Below, one piece after another: positions 34,070-47,549 of a stretch of DNA of 64,000 nucleotides. The notes under the pieces were generated by a model that saw nothing but the letters and a program-made list of their open reading frames with translations, did not search any database and was not told the DNA's origin. Origin of the DNA: Hyaloscypha bicolor E (taxonomy: Eukaryota; Ascomycota; Leotiomycetes; Helotiales; Hyaloscyphaceae); the NCBI RefSeq assembly GCF_002865645.1, contig NW_020194512.1, positions 549,439-613,438 on the forward strand, written 5' to 3'. How positions within the stretch are numbered: the stretch's first letter is position 1; each line of letters opens with the position of its first letter. The position numbers were made by a program, and so were the translations under genes.

Positions 34070-36296
34070 TTAGTAGGCCGTCGCCACCTTCTCCTCGCTG
34101 GTAGCCACAGCAACCAATGCTTCTAGCCTGAGCATGTTGCTGTCCGTCGGTTTGGGAATCTGGTGATGTTGCTGCTGTGCCTGTTGCTGAGCACTAGAGG
34201 CGTAGGTGTATGCAACTTCCGTCCCGCTGTGGGGCGGGTAGGGCGCGTATCCGTTTGTTGGGACAGCGCGGGGGTCTTGTGGAGGCGGGATACTGCCTCC
34301 ATTTCGGTTCTCGACCCAGCCGTTTGAATGGACGATTCCGGGGTTATACTCGCCCAATGTTGAGCTGCTTGGGGTATGGGGAATTCCTCTCTCGGAGTCG
34401 CTTGACTCGGCGGGAGACGTCCTCTGGACGGGTGCCATGGTGTGCTGAGTAGAAACTGGGCCATGATACCATGCCTGTCGTTTGGCTTCTCTTGGAGTGA
34501 CAGGGGGAGCGCTGACTGTGTGCTGGTGAAATGCACCGCCGCTTGTATGTGGTCTTGCTGAGTAAGGTGACTCCTCGAACCGAACGGCTGGCTGCGCTCT
34601 GGCCTGTTCGGCCTGTGCCTGGACTGCTCTATCCGCCTCAGAAGCCCATGAACTGGCCGTATCGGTTGGAGGGGTTCCTTGAGCAAGGTCGAGACGATTC
34701 ATATTCCGGTTAATCCCCTGGTCCCACTGCTGACTATTCGGTCTCTCAATTTGGTGCTGCTCGGCAGGATGTGGCATCTGACGACTGGGTGTGTCAATCA
34801 TCATGGGGCTCGGTTGACGTCGAACAGGAGTCGTGGGCCGTGGCGGTAACGGGTCAAAGCTCTCAATTCCAGGAAGACGCATAGATTGCACGGGGGCAGC
34901 ATTGCTTGGAACAATCGGGGGTTGAGGTGGTGGGCCCGAAGAGTAATAATTGTTCGCACTGGTAACATTCTGCAGGCGACTGGTGAAGCTTGAGTAGGTC
35001 TCTGGGTGCCATGTTCTCCGTCTCCATGCCTCATCAGAGGCGTTAATCGACTCCCGTCGTGACCATGTAGATCCACTGTTCGAGGTAGTTGGGCTATTGA
35101 TCATACTGCTAGAAGGTGAAAATCCGCCTTGGTTATTACCCAGAAGCGGGGGGCCAAAAGATTGTCCACCATGAGGCGATGTGAAAGGATTTCCAGCAGA
35201 TGGCACGGATAATCGACGGCCCGGAGTTCGATGTCCAGAGTAAAGACTTTGAGTTCGGGAGTGACCCATACTCGGTGACAGCATGGCAGAACTCCACCGT
35301 GGGCTGTTCTGACCGGTCGAGAAAGTTGCTGAGGTGGGCGTGCTAAAGCCTCCTGGGGAATGCGGACGATATTGATAGGACGGACTATCTGGTCGATACA
35401 TATCTTGAGGAAATCTACCTCGAGGCTCTCCGGCCATGACTAAAGGCGGTGGCCGTCGCCGGACATCAGCATTTTGGCTGTACGTCGACGCAACTGACCC
35501 GATGCTAGATGCAGAAAGTGAATTTCGATGATGCCCCCGAACACCCGGCGCGCTTCCAGCAGTCGAGGCTCTACTCCTGCTTCCTGGCGGTCTGACCCTA
35601 TCTGTCCGCACTTGCCTTTGGAATCGCGTTCCAGTTGCAGCTAGTGAATCTTGTGGTATCTCTTCGTTCTGATGTACAGTCTGGGCGTGTTGTCGAAGAT
35701 TATCGAGTCGCGAGAATCGGCGTGAGCAGTGGCATTGAAAGGGACGTTCACCAGTATGTTTTCTGCAAATGTCAGTACGGGCAAGGCCTGGGGAGAAGAG
35801 GTTGTGAACCGTACCTGATGTGCCGAGCAAGATGCTCACTTCGGGTGAAGCTGAGATTGCACGGCGGGTATTCGGTACAGTAGAACCTTTGTGATTTCTT
35901 CTTCTTCGATCTTGTGCCGTCGTCGTTGACGCTTTCATCCTCAGACCCTTCTTCTCCTTCTTCGTCTCCGTCGTCATCCATGTCCACATCCGCAGATTCT
36001 CGGGACTTGGTTGAATGCTGCGAGTCGCCACGGTTCAAGGAGGACTTCTTGGGTTCCTCATTCGAGGGGACGGTCATCGCGGCTGGGAAGGGTGATGAAG
36101 TGGGTAGAGGTCTCTGACTTGCTAAAGCGCCGAAGTTGGCTCTTGTCGGGGTGGTTGCGTCGTCCCGACCCATCGTTTGCAGTTGGGTGTTTGGCGCGGT
36201 GTTTGGTCGCGGGGTTAAAGGATTTGTTTCTCCAGCACGTTGGCCCTGAGGAGCGTCGGAAGCCAGTATGGTATTGACTGGTCGAAAGGTGGCCAT
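34070..36296 (-). CDS. C2H2 zinc-finger transcription factor (two-finger type)
   Basis: Exon 1 35815-36296 and exon 2 34070-35762 with a 52-nt intron give 724 residues. Two tandem C2H2 fingers lie at about residues 138-190: [24 protein letters not shown] and, across the exon joint, [25 protein letters not shown]. The linker TGERP and the RSEHL / RLDNL recognition helices suggest binding to a GC-rich (AGGGG-like) site. Before the fingers is an acidic Asp/Glu block followed by a basic KKKK cluster (possible nuclear signal). After them is about 520 residues of Ser/Pro/Gln-rich, disordered sequence typical of activation regions. Finger pattern matches fungal Rgm1/Usv1-like regulators, but I cannot name the orthologue. 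The upstream region is unusually long. Confidence 0.85.
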
Positions 36297-39200
36297 GATT
36301 GTGTTGTGCGATGTAATTCGGCGTCGTGTATAAATGACGAAGGGGCTGGGGATCGCCGTGCTGAGATAGCGGAGGGCGGGGATCCGCAGGAGGTCGGGAG
36401 GAGAGGATAGAAGAGGTCAGGTCGATGGGGAGATGATGTATCAGCGCGTCAAGACATATGAGACGGGATTGTTCTGTTTCGTAAGCCCGAAGCAGGTACG
36501 AGGTTGGTACAAGCCGCAGTCCGGGTCTGCAACCCGAAGCGTCGAGGACGAGGCTTGACCAGCAGAACCGTCCGTGTCTCTCCGCAGGGTTTGCGGGTTT
36601 TGCAGAAAGGACCAGTGCGCGATTAATGAAGACCTTTTAACACGGATGTGATGTCGCGATATGGCGATGTCGATAAGACGAAGGCGGGGGGGGGGAAAGC
36701 ACGGAAGGCGATGGGATGGGTCCTATGCGACCGGGAGAATGCGCGCGCGCGGATCTCGAGGACAGGACAAGGGTCACCCTGTGAGCAAGGAAAACGCAGG
36801 TTTGCTTTTGAAATAAGAGTGCAAATCGATATGAAGGCGAGGATAACGATGTCTCCAACGATCTGTGTGTCTTTGTCTGCGGTATCACCACGGGGGGAGG
36901 CTGAGGCGGAGGATGAGATGGAGAGCGGATGGCGGATAGAGGTCTGCGGGTTTGATGGAGGGGAGAGCGAGAACAGGACAGGACAGGGCAGGGCAGGAAT
37001 AGATGAAGAGATGAAGAGATGATTGACGGGGGAGAGGGGGGGGCTCTTTTAGTGTGACGATAAGCGAAGAGGGCTTACGAATTGCAGCGGCGGGAAAGGC
37101 ACGCCGGGCGCAAAAGCAGGAGGTAGGGGGAGAGGGAGGCAGTCGGGAAAGGGGGGAGGGATGAGGGGGGAGGGATGAGGAACCGGCGAGGCAGAGGCAG
37201 AGGCAAAGGCAGAGTGGTGAGTGGTCTAGTCTAGGGCAATGCTGCGAGCACGGTATTGCCCTGGGGAGGCGTGACTTCTTATTTGACGGATGGCTGGATC
37301 GAGCAGCCGATTAGTCCTGTGGTCTGTACTGTGGTCTGTACTGTGGTATGGGAGGTGGATGCCGATGCTGCTAAAGGCTTGGTGGTGGGCTGTGGAGGGT
37401 TGCTTGGACCCAGGCCTGAGTAGTTGTTGGTTCAAGGGAGGGAAGGGGAGGCGAGAGGGGTGTGTCGTGCAACGCTGGGTGGGAATGGACACCAGGGCGA
37501 GACGAGAAGTTGCCGCTCGAGTCGCCCGTGGTTCAGAGACGCAGACTCAACAATTACAGTACTCGTATTCCTACTTCCCGAGTTGTGGTTGAGGGGGCGT
37601 GGTGAGGTTGCACGCAGTCCGTGGTAGCGGCGCCGGACGCAATACTGTATGTATGTAGTCTTGACTCTTCACGTCGGGATGGGAGTGATGGGCGGTGGTC
37701 TGTGGTCTAGGTCTGCGGCTGTGGTCTATGGTCTATGGTCTATGGCCTATGGCCTATGGCCTATGGTCTGTGGTCTGTGGACTGTGGTCTATGGTCTGCG
37801 GTCTGTGATCCGTCACCCGTGGTCTGGTCTGTGAGAGTGGCGGCTCAGCAGCCAGCGGCGGCGACGGGCCATTATTTTGCAGCGCTTCGGCGGGTCTCAG
37901 CTTTAGCTGAAAAGTGCACCGAGTGGTCGGCTAGTGCCCAACCTTCGCTGTTTCATGATCGAGTCGTTCCTGAGCTGTGCCTGTCCTTGCCAGATGGGGG
38001 TACGCGTGCAGCCTGTCCACAGCTAGAGTGCTGCAATATGGCGGCTGCACCTCTTCGCCAAGGCCGGCCATGGACAGTAAATCGCCGGCTGGTTCTACTA
38101 AGTACGAGGTAAGTATCGACAACCAGCTGCGTGACCCACCCAAGTCAGCCCGGCCTCGACAGGGCAGGTGTTGTTCGTGAATCGGGAGATCTGCGTCGTC
38201 AATCGTGATATCTGCTTCATCAAATTCGTGATGAGCTTCAAGGTCGAGCCGGTTTGCACCGCTTGCACTGCTTGCACCGTACCTGCAAGGCGCAGATACT
38301 TTCGACACCCATGTCCGCGTCAGGGCCACGGCAAAGATGTCATGATTCCCATCCCACTCCATCCCACGCCATCCCATCCGCGCTTTTTGTCGGCTGTGGC
38401 ATGTGCTGAGCGAGATGCTCTGCTCTGCCCTTCTCTGCTCCGCTCGATATACGTGATAAGGATCGAGGGGCGCGCACCGCTGAGCCCCGCCCCCTCGCGG
38501 CCAACAAGAGGGGTCGATGGACGTGCTGCTGCTGACTACAGCAAGACTCGTGCCGAATCACAGTCAGAGCCACGCCGCCACGCCGCCACGCAGACCTATT
38601 TTTGACTCGCCCCTCCCCGCAAGGTTGGACCACCATGTGAGAGAGACAGAGCGTCAAGGCAACCTGTCAAGGCTCAAGAAGCTCGCGCTCCCATGCACGA
38701 CTCGACCTTACCAGAAACCCGGACGGCCATGTCCCGCCGTGCACCGTGAACTCTCCGAAGCCGTACTAAGTACGGTACCTTGCACCTCAGCTTGCTCTCC
38801 GCCTTGTGGCAGTCTGGCCGAAGGCCCCACCCTTCACATGTCTCTCGAGCCTTTCCCGCAGCCTCAAGACAGCCTTACATCATCAGGTCTCAAATCGGCC
38901 TGCGGGTTCGTCCACTTCAGGACACTAGTCCATGCCTCGCTCTGCCCCCCTCTTTACGAGCCAACCAGGCCGTCAGCAGCAGTCGCCGCGATCAGACCGA
39001 AGACGCCACGCTGCGCTCTAGTCGAGTGAGCTGTGTGCTCGGCCACCCAGACATCTGCAGATGCAAGGCACCGCCCTCTTGGTCCAGATGATGCGAAAGC
39101 CAGGGCTGCAGCTCACACGAACGGGGAGGGGACCGGACCCCCAATACCGGAGTAAATGACGGTGGTATGGCTAATAATCTGACAGGCAAGGTGCGAACAA

Positions 39201-41627
39201 GGCGCGAACCCGAAAGGCAACATTCCGTGATCCGGTTCCTGTCAAGTGACGGCTGGAGTGGCAGCTGGCGTGGCATGCCTAGGGAGGGTCGCACTGCACA
39301 AGCCACAATTAGCGGATGCACACTTCCATCGCCATCGTTCGGATCCGCGGCTCGCCCGATTGCAGCGCGTTCCTAACTTTGCACCGATTTAAAAAGGTCC
39401 GCCTTCCCCTGGTTCCTGGTCGGAATAACGTCAAGGACGCTGTTCGGTACCTGAGGTTGGCATGTTCAGATCGGCAGGCGTCATGGTGGAGTTTAGGGTG
39501 CGCAAGTCAGGGGAAGGCGACGTCACGTTACCTGCATTCAGGAGAACGAAGACATCATCAACAATGGCAAGACCATAATTCCAGTGAAATGGGAAGGATT
39601 CAATATGTCATCGACGAGTCGGCCCGTCATTCATTCAAGCCTTGACAGCCGTCATGGTAGTTTTTGTCCTTGCGGTAGCACCGTTCCAAGACCACTTTTC
39701 GAATTGCGACTCAAAAAAGGCACCTTCCGCCCTGAATGGTTGTCCTTATGATTCCCCCGAATAGTTCCTGGACAGACACCGTTGGCACCAGGTGCTTGAA
39801 AGACGAAGCGAACTTCTCAAGCACAAATCATCTTAAGAGATTGCCAAGGAACAAGATGAGAATCTCAATGCCCCTCACACGGTGAGAATCACTATGATGC
39901 TCATTTACTCTCAGTACACAAGTTCACCGCGCTTCATAGCAGAAGCCTTGGGGCGACGATTTCAATTCAAGTGAGCAACAAAGCCGAGCTTCGCACAGCA
40001 AATTGTCACCTGAGATCATTCTCGGATCTTCATCTCCGGAATCTCGTCCATACATTCACTTTCAAGTAGCTTTCTCCCTTCTCCTCAATGTCTGCCTATA
40101 AGAGAGGCTGGTCCGTCCATCAACTTGTCTACTCAATTTTAGACCCGGAATGAAAGACATGATGGCTAGCATTTTGTATACATTCCCGTGGTTTCAGAGA
40201 GGGAGGAAGTGGATGCAACACTGTACTTTTAATTATCCAGCTCAACTCTCGCACGGTACCTGGTGCCTGAAACTCTCGAAAGTGACGCTCGAACTATCTT
40301 ATTTACTATCCATCCATTTCCTATTCTCAAAAGAATTTCCACCTGGAAATAATCTTCTTCAATGCAAAGGAGGAGCTTGGAACTCCTACTACGGTCCGAA
40401 AACTCTCATCAAGTAGCACGAAGAGTAGTGTAATCCTGTGGATGAGAGCACCCCCTCATTGGTGCCTTCTAAGTTGAGACGTCGACCACGCTGGGTCCTC
40501 CCAAGTCTACGATTTCATGGCCAGCTTTGGATGACGGTGACCAGGGCACCAGGGCGCGCACTTTATACCCAAGAGCTTGACGAGTGCAAGGTGCATTCTC
40601 GCTAGACACAAGTAACCTCGCTTTTCAGGAAGGGAATGAAGATGGTTTGGATTTTATCACGTGACCCACACCCTCTCCTACCCATTTTCATTTTTAGGGA
40701 GAACGGAAGGAACGGTATGCTTTCACCACGCTGGTATAAATCCCTTCTTCTTGGCTTCACACCGGCTCAGCTGTTTGTCGCAGTGTAGATACCTCGCCAG
40801 GGCAATGCGGAGGAAAATGGCCAAGACATATAGCCACCTTCAACAGACTGCCCGCCACTTCATTCGTTATCATCCTCTATAACGCCTCCAAAACAGCAGT
40901 TTTGTGAGGTAGAAAGTTTTGTACGTCTGGTCTGTTTTGCTTGCTGTCAGTTTCTTTCCGCTCTCAACTCAAGCAAGCTGTTGGATGGGAAACCATCCTT
41001 AGTATCTGTGGTGATACCTCATCCATCCAGCATTCTTTGCAGTTTCATCCGGTCCAATATTTTTCGTTGTCGGTCTTTGAAGAGGAATTCAAGTCCTAGA
41101 ATCATTGTTTCAGAGACTGGAGTGGGAATGGGTAAAGCATCACTACCTCCGAAGAAATATCGCTTCCGGAAATTCTGTTGGCCAGGATGTCACATCGACG
41201 TTTGTTTGATGCTTTCATATCTGTCCTCGAAGTCGTGGAGCGAATAACGGTCGTTGGGATCGCATCATATCGAGGTGCGTTTAAATAGGGAAGAGGTCTA
41301 CGAGATTGAGAGTCTGGCACGTGACTTTTCACATTTCTCCATACATTTTTGAGTTTCTTCCTCTTGTTCTTCTATATCCTCCTCTTCTCGGTCTATGAAC
41401 AATTAGAAGCCCAAATCCTCCTTCTTTCATTTAAGTTTACATATTCCACTATTCGATCATGCTGCTAGATCACTTCTGGGCTTTCCTTCCGGAGATCCCA
41501 AAGACTTTACGTCATGGTAAGTCGTCCTTCATGATGGCATAAGTTCAAACACCACGAACGAACTATTCTTGCCATCTCCTTCCATATTCACGAGAAGCGA
41601 TTCCCTATCGCTCAAACCGTTTTCAAA
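36297..41627. other. Long gene-poor region upstream of the C2H2 factor
   Basis: About 5.3 kb without a supportable gene. 36300-37600 is GC- and purine-rich and probably contains a long leader and promoter of the factor. Open frames at 38517-39029 and elsewhere overlap others on both strands and show only low-complexity Pro/Ser sequence, so none is called. Confidence 0.45.
37685..37825. repeat. Degenerate GGTCTATG-type minisatellite
   Basis: About twenty imperfect copies of a 7-8 bp unit (GGTCTGT, GGTCTAT, GGCCTAT) in tandem. A short related array (GGTCTGTACT) lies at 37321-37345. Confidence 0.85.
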
Positions 41628-42748
41628 ATGTCAACGCCGAAAACCGATATCTCGTGTGTTCCGTTGCCCCTGCAAAATGCGATGCTGATGAGAAGTCCAG
41701 ACTCTACACAGCCGGCACCCCAAACGGCCAGAAAATCTCCATCACTCTCGAGGAGTTAGGGATCAAGTACGAAACAACACATATTGATATCTCAAAGAAT
41801 ACTCAGAAGGAGGATTGGTACTTGAAGATCAATCGTAGGTTTCCCCGTTCATCCCCCCCCTGGATCACCTAACGCGATGAGTGCAGCAAATGGCCGCATC
41901 CCCGCAATCATCGACCGAACACCAACTCCCGAGGGGAAGAGTCGCGAGAAGAGGGTATTCGAAGGGCAAGCCATAATGCTCTACCTGTGTCAAAAATACG
42001 ATAAAGATTCCAAGATATCATTTCCATTTGACACCGAGAAGTGCGTCGTCTTCCCTCCCTGGCCAGGCCAGGCCAGTCTTTAACATGGGATCTAGGTACT
42101 GGGAAGTCATGGAATGGATGACTTGGATGCAAAGCGGAATTGGTCCTATGCAAGGCCAAGCAAACCATTTCTTCCGCTACGCGCCGCAGAAGATCGAGTA
42201 TGCGATTCAGCGGTACCAGACTGAAGTATGCCTGCCTGCCCGCTCTACTTTCCCTGTGAGCCGGCGAACATGCATCCCTTCTAACATGCACAGACCAAAC
42301 GCCTCTACAAAGTTCTAGAAGATAGGCTCGCAGAGCAAAAGGGTATTAACAAGACGGCGGCGGGGACTAAAGCTAGTACCGCAGGTGGCGACGGAGGGAG
42401 CGGCAATGGGGACGGGCCGTGGGTGGTAGGTGATCGGTATACGATTGCGGATATCGCTTGTTTCTCTTGGGTTAATTGGGCGGAATGGGCTGGTGTCGAT
42501 GTTGCTGGATTCCCGTGAGCTAACCACTTTGACCTGGGGAAACTAATGCTAATTTTGGGGACAGGGAGGTCAAGAAATGGGTGGACAGGATTAATGCACG
42601 AGAGGCGGTGAAGAGAGGACTGGATGTTCCTGAACCTTTCAAGATGAAGGAGATGATGAAGACGAGGGAGGGGGAGGAGGAGTACGCTCAATATCATTCG
42701 AGTTGGGTTATGAAGGGGCAGCAGAAGGATCAGGCGACGCATAAGTGA
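41628..42748 (+). CDS. Glutathione S-transferase, Ure2-like
   Basis: Six exons (41628-41653, 41701-41834, 41887-42040, 42096-42225, 42294-42514, 42565-42748) give 282 residues. The thioredoxin-like N-terminal domain reads LYTAGTPNGQKISITLEELG (residues about 10-29), then LKINPNGRIPAI, with the cis-proline, and EGQAIMLYLCQKYD, where glutathione binds. The C-terminal helical domain has YWEVMEWMTWMQSG, GPMQGQANHF and the N-capping segment YTIADIACFSWVNW. Splicing across introns two and five rebuilds KINPNG and FPEVKKW exactly. The family conjugates glutathione to electrophiles or reduces disulfides in the cytosol. A Gly/Thr/Ala-rich insert lies at about residue 180. An alternative start from an ATG near 41460 through an intron is possible and would add an N-terminal extension. 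Confidence 0.88.
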
Positions 42749-43838
42749 GGAGTGGTTTTTGCACGTGAACAAAGGACTTCTGTGTCACCACTCAAGTCTA
42801 TACGTAGTTGGCGTTTCCTCGAAACCTCAGAAAAGGATGTATTTGATCTCAAACCTTTGTTGCATACCTTCGAAGCCCTATCCATGGACCAGTAACCACT
42901 TAGCAGTTGACTCCGCCTAGACCCAGTACCTTGATTTGAAACGATAACAGCCGACTAGGAGTCTTCTAAACGGTACAATCTCATAGGCCATGTCTAAGTC
43001 TAACCTCAAAGTAAAGGAAGTAGCGGAAGCCCCCAATGTTTAACAAGTCTCGATAAGTAATGGAATTCAAGGAAATTAGTAATATATAAGAAAGGTATCT
43101 CGTCCTAGAAAGACACCTAAAGAACTTAGAGTATTAATACCAAAAACTATTTCTTCTTCCCTTTTAAATACTCCCAATATTAAAGTTTTTAGTTGTTACT
43201 AACTCGGACTCAGTCTTGCCTACCCATATTTAAACATAAATATATCACTTATTAACCCGGAACTCTCGCTAATAGATCCTCTAGAGGTACGAGATTTCCT
43301 ACATCTTCTAATGCTATTCTCAGCTAATTATTAATGTTAAATAAAGGCAGAAGTTCTCGACCAGGCAGGGCGAAGAATTTTGGGGCTTCAATGTCTGAGG
43401 AAGCTAAAGGCTGCCAGCGAGCGGCTGGCAGTCACGAGATTGACAATGTCTAAAGCACAAAGCGAATACGACCCTAGAGCTGCCAACCTCAAGTTCACTA
43501 AAGCAGAGGTTCGAATTGCTGTTGAAGCTTGGAAAGAGGCTAAGAAGGGTGTGAGGGTACGAGCAGGACAAAACGGGGCTTCTCATACTGCCAGCGGGCA
43601 GTGCGGATGATGGGACAGTTGCCTGTAGCAGGAGTCTTCGGCGTGATCAATTTACTCACACATCAAAATTGAGAAAGAGAAGATCGGTGACTTACGTTTG
43701 ATTCGCTACATGAATATGAATGTGCGATTCTAATTTCCGTTAAGAAATAAACCCAGGCATGGATTTCATCTTCAACTAAAGTTGTTGAGCTACCAACAAA
43801 GAAATTTGCCCAACACCCCCAAGTGCTACTGCCCTGAG
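42749..43838. other. Intergenic, partly AT-rich
   Basis: 43000-43370 is AT-rich and repeat-like. A short frame near 43380-43610 encodes a helical Lys/Glu-rich peptide, perhaps a relic, but it starts with TTG and has no partner exon. Confidence 0.4.
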
Positions 43839-44885
43839 CTATTCAACTTGCTGCCCATCTTCGCCTTTCTTTCCTCGATACTTTTCCAGCCACTCCACGA
43901 GAAGCTCGCAACCAAGAACATGCTCCTTCAAGTCCTCGTAAAGCCTCTCACCGGGCACCTCACACATGATTCTCCGTATATCCGTCGAGCTGACACCGTC
44001 CGATGCACTGCGTTCCGAAGCGCGGAAGCTAATCCAGGGTTCCCCTGGAACTGTCAACGCTTTGCAAACCCATGGGATTCCGAGCTTCTTTTCTAAATGC
44101 CCAAATATCAGCCATCTCTTTCTTCTGCGTTATTTCCAGTCTCGATGTATAGAAGAATACTTACCGTCATCCCATCTTTCTCCTCTCTCCCACGCAGTAC
44201 AACCCGGTAAATCCCTCGGCGCCTCATCTGCTCCAGGCGTATAAAAATCAACCGGCCTCCTCGCATTAATAATCAGAAACTCATCAACCGGACCCCAAGC
44301 CGTCAGTTCCCCAGGCGGTAAGTGCGGCGGACTCTCAGCACTCAATTTATCACCACCCAGAAAGCCCACCAATTTAACACTCCACCCATCCCCCTTAACA
44401 AAATCTGCCAGGATACGAAGGTAGCTGATATGGCTCTCCATACTCCCGACGAGCAGATGCAGCCATCCTTCGCTTATGAGCTGAGTGAGTTTTGGGGTTT
44501 GGTAGAAGATGGCGTTGCGCAGAGAGCGCGGGAGGGTAATAGAGTTGTGCTTTTTGTTCTTGGTGAGGATGACTGAGGAGGGGTCGCAGAAGATGAAGAA
44601 GGCGACTATGTTTAGTTGGACTCGACGATCGGCGAAGTATTGAATTGTTGCTAGGTGGCCGCGGTGCGGTGGGTTGTAGGAGCCGGGGTAGAGGAAGATT
44701 TGGTTTGTTGTGGATCGGTGGAGGCGAGGCCAGGTTGTAGGGGGTGAGGGAGAGGGGTTGAAGAGAGCGACTGTGCCGGCTAGGCCGGGATGGTTGAGCG
44801 CTTTTTGTAGGTAGGGGTGGATGGTATCTGGATTACTTGAGAGACATTCCTCTGGCGAAGGGGTTGAGTTTGAACATGGAGCCAT
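43839..44885 (-). CDS. Nucleotidyltransferase, NMN-adenylyltransferase-like
   Basis: Exon 1 44165-44885 and exon 2 43839-44092 give 324 residues. The start is the first ATG (MAPCSNSTPS); the longer frame has only TTG. The cytidylyltransferase/adenylyltransferase signature LYPGSYNPPHRGH lies at about residues 65-77 (HRGH = 74-77, phosphate binding). The C-terminal motif SSTDIRR corresponds to the ISSTxxR motif. The family transfers AMP from ATP to a nucleotide monophosphate. A hydrophilic insert with DEAPRD lies between. It is probably cytosolic and could act in NAD synthesis or salvage, but the fungal branch of such proteins is largely uncharacterised. Confidence 0.82.
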
Positions 44886-46220
44886 GACGGAACCGTAGTT
44901 TAGATATAAGAATGAGTTTCTGTCCCTCAACAGCCTGCGCTCTGACTTGAAGTTCTTTTGAAGATTGCAGCGGCTTCTGTGCTTCCTAGATTCAGAAGTT
45001 AAATTGCATGAGCCAATTTATAGTTTTTTGGCTCGCAGGGACTGGTGACTAACAAGAGAGAATAAAGTTGCCCTTCGACTTGAGACAATAACATTCGCCT
45101 CTACCAATGAGTGAAAATTTTGAACCTTTTTCTCATCAGTTAAGTATCTACCGAAACGCATTACATAATCGAAATTAAGAATCAAAGGCCAACTGAACTC
45201 AACCCAGATGCCTTCTGCAGTTATCTCCCATGTCTCTATACACTTGAAAAGTATAAAAGCACCGATCTCGCCCAACCAACATCCTGAAACTCCCTCCTTT
45301 CTTTTTATGCTTCTTCTTCGCCTACCAGTGATTAGGTGATCCACAAAGTCGTATTACGCTCATAGCCCATGTCAAACTGTCCAGTTAAAGAATTAGAAAC
45401 TTGTTTTTCTTCTTCAGTTCCAGCTAGACCACCTATCCCCACTTCGTTCTGCCCTTCCAGCATCTTTCGGGCATGAGAGATGGGCGAGTAGAGGTACGGT
45501 GGGCATTTATCTGGGAACTTCCCCACTCAAACGCACGTTACCGGCTGGCAAACCTCAACAAGGATTTAAAAACGATCATTCTGAGAAAAGTTGAGTTCGT
45601 ACCTGGGTGCAGATTTGACTTCATAGCCTTAAGACCCAAGAACCCTATCCAAGTGCCGTGCATAGCCACGAGGAGTCCTCCGAGACGAATGGCTATTGAT
45701 ACGGTAGTGTCCGGAGGGATCATGGTCACTATCTTCGCGTCCTATAATGGCGTTTCAGAGGTGCTCGTACAGTGGACGGAGAAGAGGATTTGATAGAATT
45801 TCCTTACTTGCTAAGTATTGACGGTCAAGGCAGAGGTCAAGATTTCTGGTCAACTGCCATGACAGGTGGACGAATCTTCAAGAAAATTAACAACGAGCCT
45901 GTTAGACACCACTCTATTGGCCAATATAGCTGCATCGTGGATACACAGAGGGGGACTCTCGCCTGACAAAAGTCCCCCACCCACAGCCAGTTGTGTCTTC
46001 TAGCATAGTGATCCAACAAAATCTTAAATCACGTTGGACACAAGACTGTGTCGGCAAGGGTTAGAAATAAGGCGAAATACGCTACTGACCCTTTTGGTCG
46101 TTGTGGTCAACCAGAGTTACGGAAAGCTGTAAGCGTCACCCGCCCAAGCGAACTTCGAACTTCGAGCTTTGAATTTTGCACTAGGCACGTGCATGCTTTA
46201 CCTTACCTAAAATTACCACG

Positions 46221-46244
46221 CCCATACCCATACCCATACCCACA
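46221..46244. repeat. CCCATA short tandem repeat
   Basis: Three exact copies of CCCATA followed by a degenerate fourth. Confidence 0.85.
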
Positions 46245-46618
46245 TACTATGCCCCCTCTCGCTATGCCTCTATTACTCTGGTCGGGTTTTTTGTCTATTG
46301 TCCCGTGACTACCGTCACGTGTCCTGCTCTCCAGGCATGCTGGCGCTAGTTTAGGGGGTTGCATAAGACTTCCGTCCATACGTGCGATTAGACTTCCCAA
46401 TACATCAACCTTCAGAGCTCCTTATTTTTGACCATTCGTGTTATTTCGTTATTAGTATTAAGAGTTTTAAGAGTACTACTTTTATTATTTAGCTTCTTAC
46501 CCTCTTTATATCCACTCACGCATCTAATGCCTATATATGGTCCGAAATCCATATAATAATCGAATTCCCATTATATTATTACTTAAAATATTCGCTCTCG
46601 TTAATTCTTCTTACTCTT

Positions 46619-46620
<2 letters not shown>

Positions 46621-46664
<44 letters not shown>
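46621..46664. repeat. (CT)n microsatellite
   Basis: About 20 CT dinucleotides in a row after an imperfect pyrimidine stretch; likely length-polymorphic. Confidence 0.95.
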
Positions 46665-47549
46665 AATATAGGGGTAAGAGAGGAGAGATATAAAGGCGAG
46701 AGAGGGGGGCAAGACAAGGAGAGGAGACCTTACTAAAAATTTGTACTATAGCCTATAAAAAACTTAAGTACTATCTTTTTAGTACCTATAGCCTGTAATT
46801 TAGCGAGTATTGCCCTATAATTTAATAATGAGAAACCTATAATTATAAGGCTTTATTTTCCTCGCGATTCACGTATCTCGAAGTTTTTTTATTTATATTC
46901 TACTTTTTCTTACTCGCCTGCCTCACGCCCCCCTCCCTTAAACCCCCACTCCTTCTCTCCTAGCCTTATACTTATATACAAATAAGAATTAAAGAGAGAG
47001 AGATTAAATATTTTAAGTAGAGGACTCTGGCTGGGACAGCCTTCCTGTAACTCTGGGAATCCCAGGACTCCAGGAGTGCTGGGTAACTCGCCCCAGATAT
47101 AAATCAGTCCTAACTAAGAGATCCTAGCTTGAATTATTATCTGGGGCTTTTTACCTGGCTGCCAGACCGCCTCAGGATTCCCTTAGTCACAAGAGGAAAT
47201 CCACTATAGGGTATGAGCTACGGGACAGTGCATATAAGACACGCCTCCTACGGCAGGAGCCGCCCTAGGTGGCTATTTGACCTAGATAGTCTCTCCCAGA
47301 TGGCCAATTGTCCCAGGAAAAATGGCCTAAGACAGATTCTCGGTTAGGACTGCTTACTCAGCACGCTTAGCAAACCAGGGTTTCAATACACCTACCACCC
47401 ATGGTAGGTTTATAATTTGGCTTAGTCAGCCCAGCAAAACCTACCACCCACCCACCCCACCAAAATGATCGCGCGTCGCGTTTTGCATCCACCTGCACTA
47501 CAATTTTGCCTGCAATTGATGCACCACCCGACGCGATTACATCACACCA

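Larger units (their letters stand above)
44886..47377. other. Gene-poor AT-rich region left of the MULE
   Basis: Small open frames on both strands at 45018-45966 have no recognised domain. From 46400 on the DNA is AT-rich and relic-like. The (CT)n tract and a CCCATA repeat are listed separately. Confidence 0.4.

Noticed and set aside
38517..39029. 170-codon ATG frame in GC-rich DNA
   Set aside because: Overlapped by open frames on both strands, Pro/Ser low-complexity composition, no motif.
40150..40416. 88-codon ATG frame
   Set aside because: No motif, no neighbours, length expected by chance in this composition.
43380..43610. Helical Lys/Glu-rich frame
   Set aside because: Starts at TTG, no splice partner, no family match.
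45332..45966. Several 60-110 codon frames on both strands
   Set aside because: Hydrophobic stretches but no consistent exon chain or domain; could not support a gene.
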